From the NCBI RefSeq assembly GCF_037577855.1, contig NZ_JBAKFX010000010.1, forward strand, positions 1 through 64,000: a DNA stretch of 64,000 bases, given 5' to 3'. Under the pieces are notes generated by a model that saw nothing but the letters and a program-made list of their open reading frames with translations, was not told the origin of the DNA and made no database searches. Both the position numbers and the translations under genes were made by a program. Below, piece by piece: positions 62,550-64,000 of this stretch. Within the stretch, counting starts at the first letter, position 1, and every line of letters begins with the position of its first letter. The stretch comes from Dethiothermospora halolimnae. Lineage in GTDB: Bacteria; Bacillota; Clostridia; Tissierellales; VENL01.

Positions 62550-63254
62550 ATGAAAGGATTTGAAAGATATTATGGTAATGTATTTAGGGGAGCTTTAAAG
62601 GTAATAAACCCCTTTAAAAAGAGGCTTATAAAAACAGAATGCAAAGTTCATATTTTTATTAATAATAATTCTTTAAGGCTTTTAAAGGAGCATGGATATG
62701 ATTATGAGCATATGTTCTATAGAAATCATATTAAAGAGCTTAATAAAGGTGTTGTTTGGGCTGATCAAGATTTTAAAAGTATCAACCATTTTTATAGTCC
62801 AAAAAAAACTAAGGGTCTCTATGGACATAGTAATGCTAAAATTCTTACCTACAATTATTATGAAAAGGCTATTGGGTATTATAAACGGGGAAATATAAAG
62901 TTATCTATATTTTATCTAGGTGCTTGCGCCCATATAATTCAAGATATGACAGTTCCCCAACATGTTAATATTAGACTCTTAGATAGCCATAGACAATATG
63001 AAAATTTTGTAAAAATAACATATGATATTGTTGAAGAATTCACGTCCCGTGATAAACCCATAGTTTTTAATGAACTTAATCATTATTTAAGATTTAACGC
63101 AAAAAATGCAATCAAAATATATAAAGAATCAAGAAACTTAAAAAGTAATAAAGCTAAATACCATAATGTAACTAAATGTATTTTACCCTTGGCTCAAAGG
63201 ACCACAGCAGGATTACTGGTAATGTTTTTAAAAGATGTAAAATTTAAAAGTTAA
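62550..63254 (+). CDS. Zinc-dependent phospholipase C-like protein
   Basis: A 234-residue protein with the zinc phospholipase C pattern: H34, the WADQDF aspartates near 72-74, H80 (INHFYSP), then H128-xxx-D132-xxxxx-H138 (ACAHIIQDMTVPQH) and H147-xxx-E151. The spacing of the last sets matches the Bacillus/Clostridium enzyme. No signal peptide is evident: the start is MKGFERYYGN, so it may be cytoplasmic or a spore or housekeeping homologue. GAGTGGTG precedes the ATG. Activity is inferred. Confidence 0.78.
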   Translation: MKGFERYYGNVFRGALKVINPFKKRLIKTECKVHIFINNNSLRLLKEHGYDYEHMFYRNHIKELNKGVVWADQDFKSINHFYSPKKTKGLYGHSNAKILTYNYYEKAIGYYKRGNIKLSIFYLGACAHIIQDMTVPQHVNIRLLDSHRQYENFVKITYDIVEEFTSRDKPIVFNELNHYLRFNAKNAIKIYKESRNLKSNKAKYHNVTKCILPLAQRTTAGLLVMFLKDVKFKS

Positions 63255-63277
63255 TATTTAAATTGTTCAGGTGGAAA

Positions 63278-63310
63278 CCTAATTTTAAAGATAATTATTT
63301 TAAAATTAGG
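63278..63310 (+). promoter_or_regulatory. Hairpin covering the YfcC-like ribosome site
   Basis: CCTAATTTTAAA (63278-63289) pairs perfectly with TTTAAAATTAGG (63299-63310). The AGG at the stem end is part of AGGAGTG, the ribosome site of the next gene, so the fold would cover it. Confidence 0.55.
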
Positions 63311-63320
63311 AGTGAAACTA

Positions 63321-64000
63321 ATGAAAAGGATAAAAATGCCCAGTGCATATACGATATTAATTTTAATCATAATTGTTGTTGCAATATTAACTTGGATTGT
63401 TCCAGCTGGGGAATATAATTATGTTGAGGATCCAGACACAGGAAGGCAGAAACCAGTCCCTGGAACATATGAGCAGGTGGGTCAGCAGGGTCAAGATTAT
63501 TTTGATGTGGCTAAAGCACCTATAGAGGGATTTTATCAAGCTGTAGACGTTGGATTTTTTGTATTAGTAATAGGTGGATTTCTAGGTGTTGTTATGAAAA
63601 CTGGAGCCATAGATGCTGGAATAGCATCGGTTACTAAGAAACTTAAGGGTAGAGAAAAATGGATGATACCAATACTAATGATATTATTTGGTGCCGGTGG
63701 TACAACATTTGGAATGGCAGAGGAAACTATAGCCTTTTATCCTCTATTATTACCAGTATTTATAGCTGCAGGATATGATGCAGTGACAGCAGTGTCAGTT
63801 ATATTATTGGGAGCAGGAGTTGGAGTATTAGGCTCAACAGTTAATCCCTTTGCTACAGGTATAGCATCAGGATTTGCTAATGTACCATTAGGTCAAGGAA
63901 TTGGACTTAGATTAGCTGTTTTAATAATTGGAGAGGCAATAGCCATATTATATGTTATGAGATATGCAAATAAAGTCAAAAATAATCCGAAGGCTTCTTT
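63321..64000 (+). CDS. YfcC-family (DcuC/ArcD-like) membrane transporter, partial
   Basis: The first 226 codons of a membrane transporter that continues off the right edge. It begins MKRIKMPSAYTILI and a first helix with LTWIVPAGEYN, the YfcC opening. FGAGGTTFGMAEETIAFYP and LGSTVNPFATGIASGFA are family motifs. Members take up C4-dicarboxylates or amino acids. The start follows AGGAGTG at the end of a hairpin, and the substrate is unknown. Confidence 0.88.
   Translation, partial: MKRIKMPSAYTILILIIIVVAILTWIVPAGEYNYVEDPDTGRQKPVPGTYEQVGQQGQDYFDVAKAPIEGFYQAVDVGFFVLVIGGFLGVVMKTGAIDAGIASVTKKLKGREKWMIPILMILFGAGGTTFGMAEETIAFYPLLLPVFIAAGYDAVTAVSVILLGAGVGVLGSTVNPFATGIASGFANVPLGQGIGLRLAVLIIGEAIAILYVMRYANKVKNNPKAS

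Overview
The window is AT-rich DNA with strong AGGAGG-type ribosome binding sites, TTG and GTG starts, and many hairpin-plus-T terminators. It looks like the chromosome of an anaerobic, spore-forming Firmicute, probably a clostridium of the Tissierellia type. The spore-germination pair cwlJ-gerQ, a Clostridia-style serC/serA/DUF1015 operon and an EFR1-type flavodoxin-ferredoxin support this. The lineage is inferred from gene content, not from a marker gene. No rRNA, tRNA, CRISPR array or replication origin was recognised.

Layout. 1-6.3 kb: a transposase remnant at the left edge, then an exported M16C protease, a small membrane peptide, an M15 carboxypeptidase, a very acidic exported protein and a flavodoxin/ferredoxin. 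6.5-10.9 kb: a chorismate-to-folate cluster (pabA, pabB, pabC, folE, DAHP synthase). 11-15.7 kb: an NMN-adenylyltransferase-like protein, a BrnQ transporter, a small membrane protein and a phosphoglucomutase. 16.2-20.8 kb: an ABC ATPase / CARDB-like surface protein / FtsX-MacB permease operon. 21-30.3 kb: a SWIM-SNF2 helicase, two FAD oxidoreductases, a MalY-type PLP enzyme, a small alarmone synthetase and a CMD protein. 30.4-37 kb: a TolC-like gene divergent from a run of MalF/MalG permeases, HlyD adaptor, MacB-like protein and MsmX-like ATPase, with no solute-binding protein. 37-44.5 kb: three minus-strand genes ending in a flavoprotein, led by a 1626-residue multidomain protein. 44.7-47.8 kb: small envelope and stress proteins. 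47.9-52.7 kb: a complete pyruvate dehydrogenase complex. 52.7-56 kb: a gene-poor stretch with an IS3 remnant and two group II intron remnants, then lipoate-protein ligase. 57-64 kb: cwlJ-gerQ, a pentapeptide protein, the serine-type operon, a zinc phospholipase C-like protein and the start of a YfcC-family transporter.

How genes work together. DAHP synthase feeds chorismate synthesis, PabABC turn chorismate into p-aminobenzoate, and FolE supplies the pterin half of folate. The lipoate ligase near the PDH genes could load the E2 lipoyl domain. GerQ is the known partner of CwlJ in Bacillus.

The gaps carry at least three families of dispersed palindromic repeats, four to five copies each, one of them about 130 bp with an internal two-hairpin design. 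The least ordinary items are the 1626-residue HD/HEAT-like/nucleotidyltransferase/GNAT-like/PRTase-like fusion, the importer-exporter hybrid transporter cluster, the repeat families and the back-to-back group II intron remnants.
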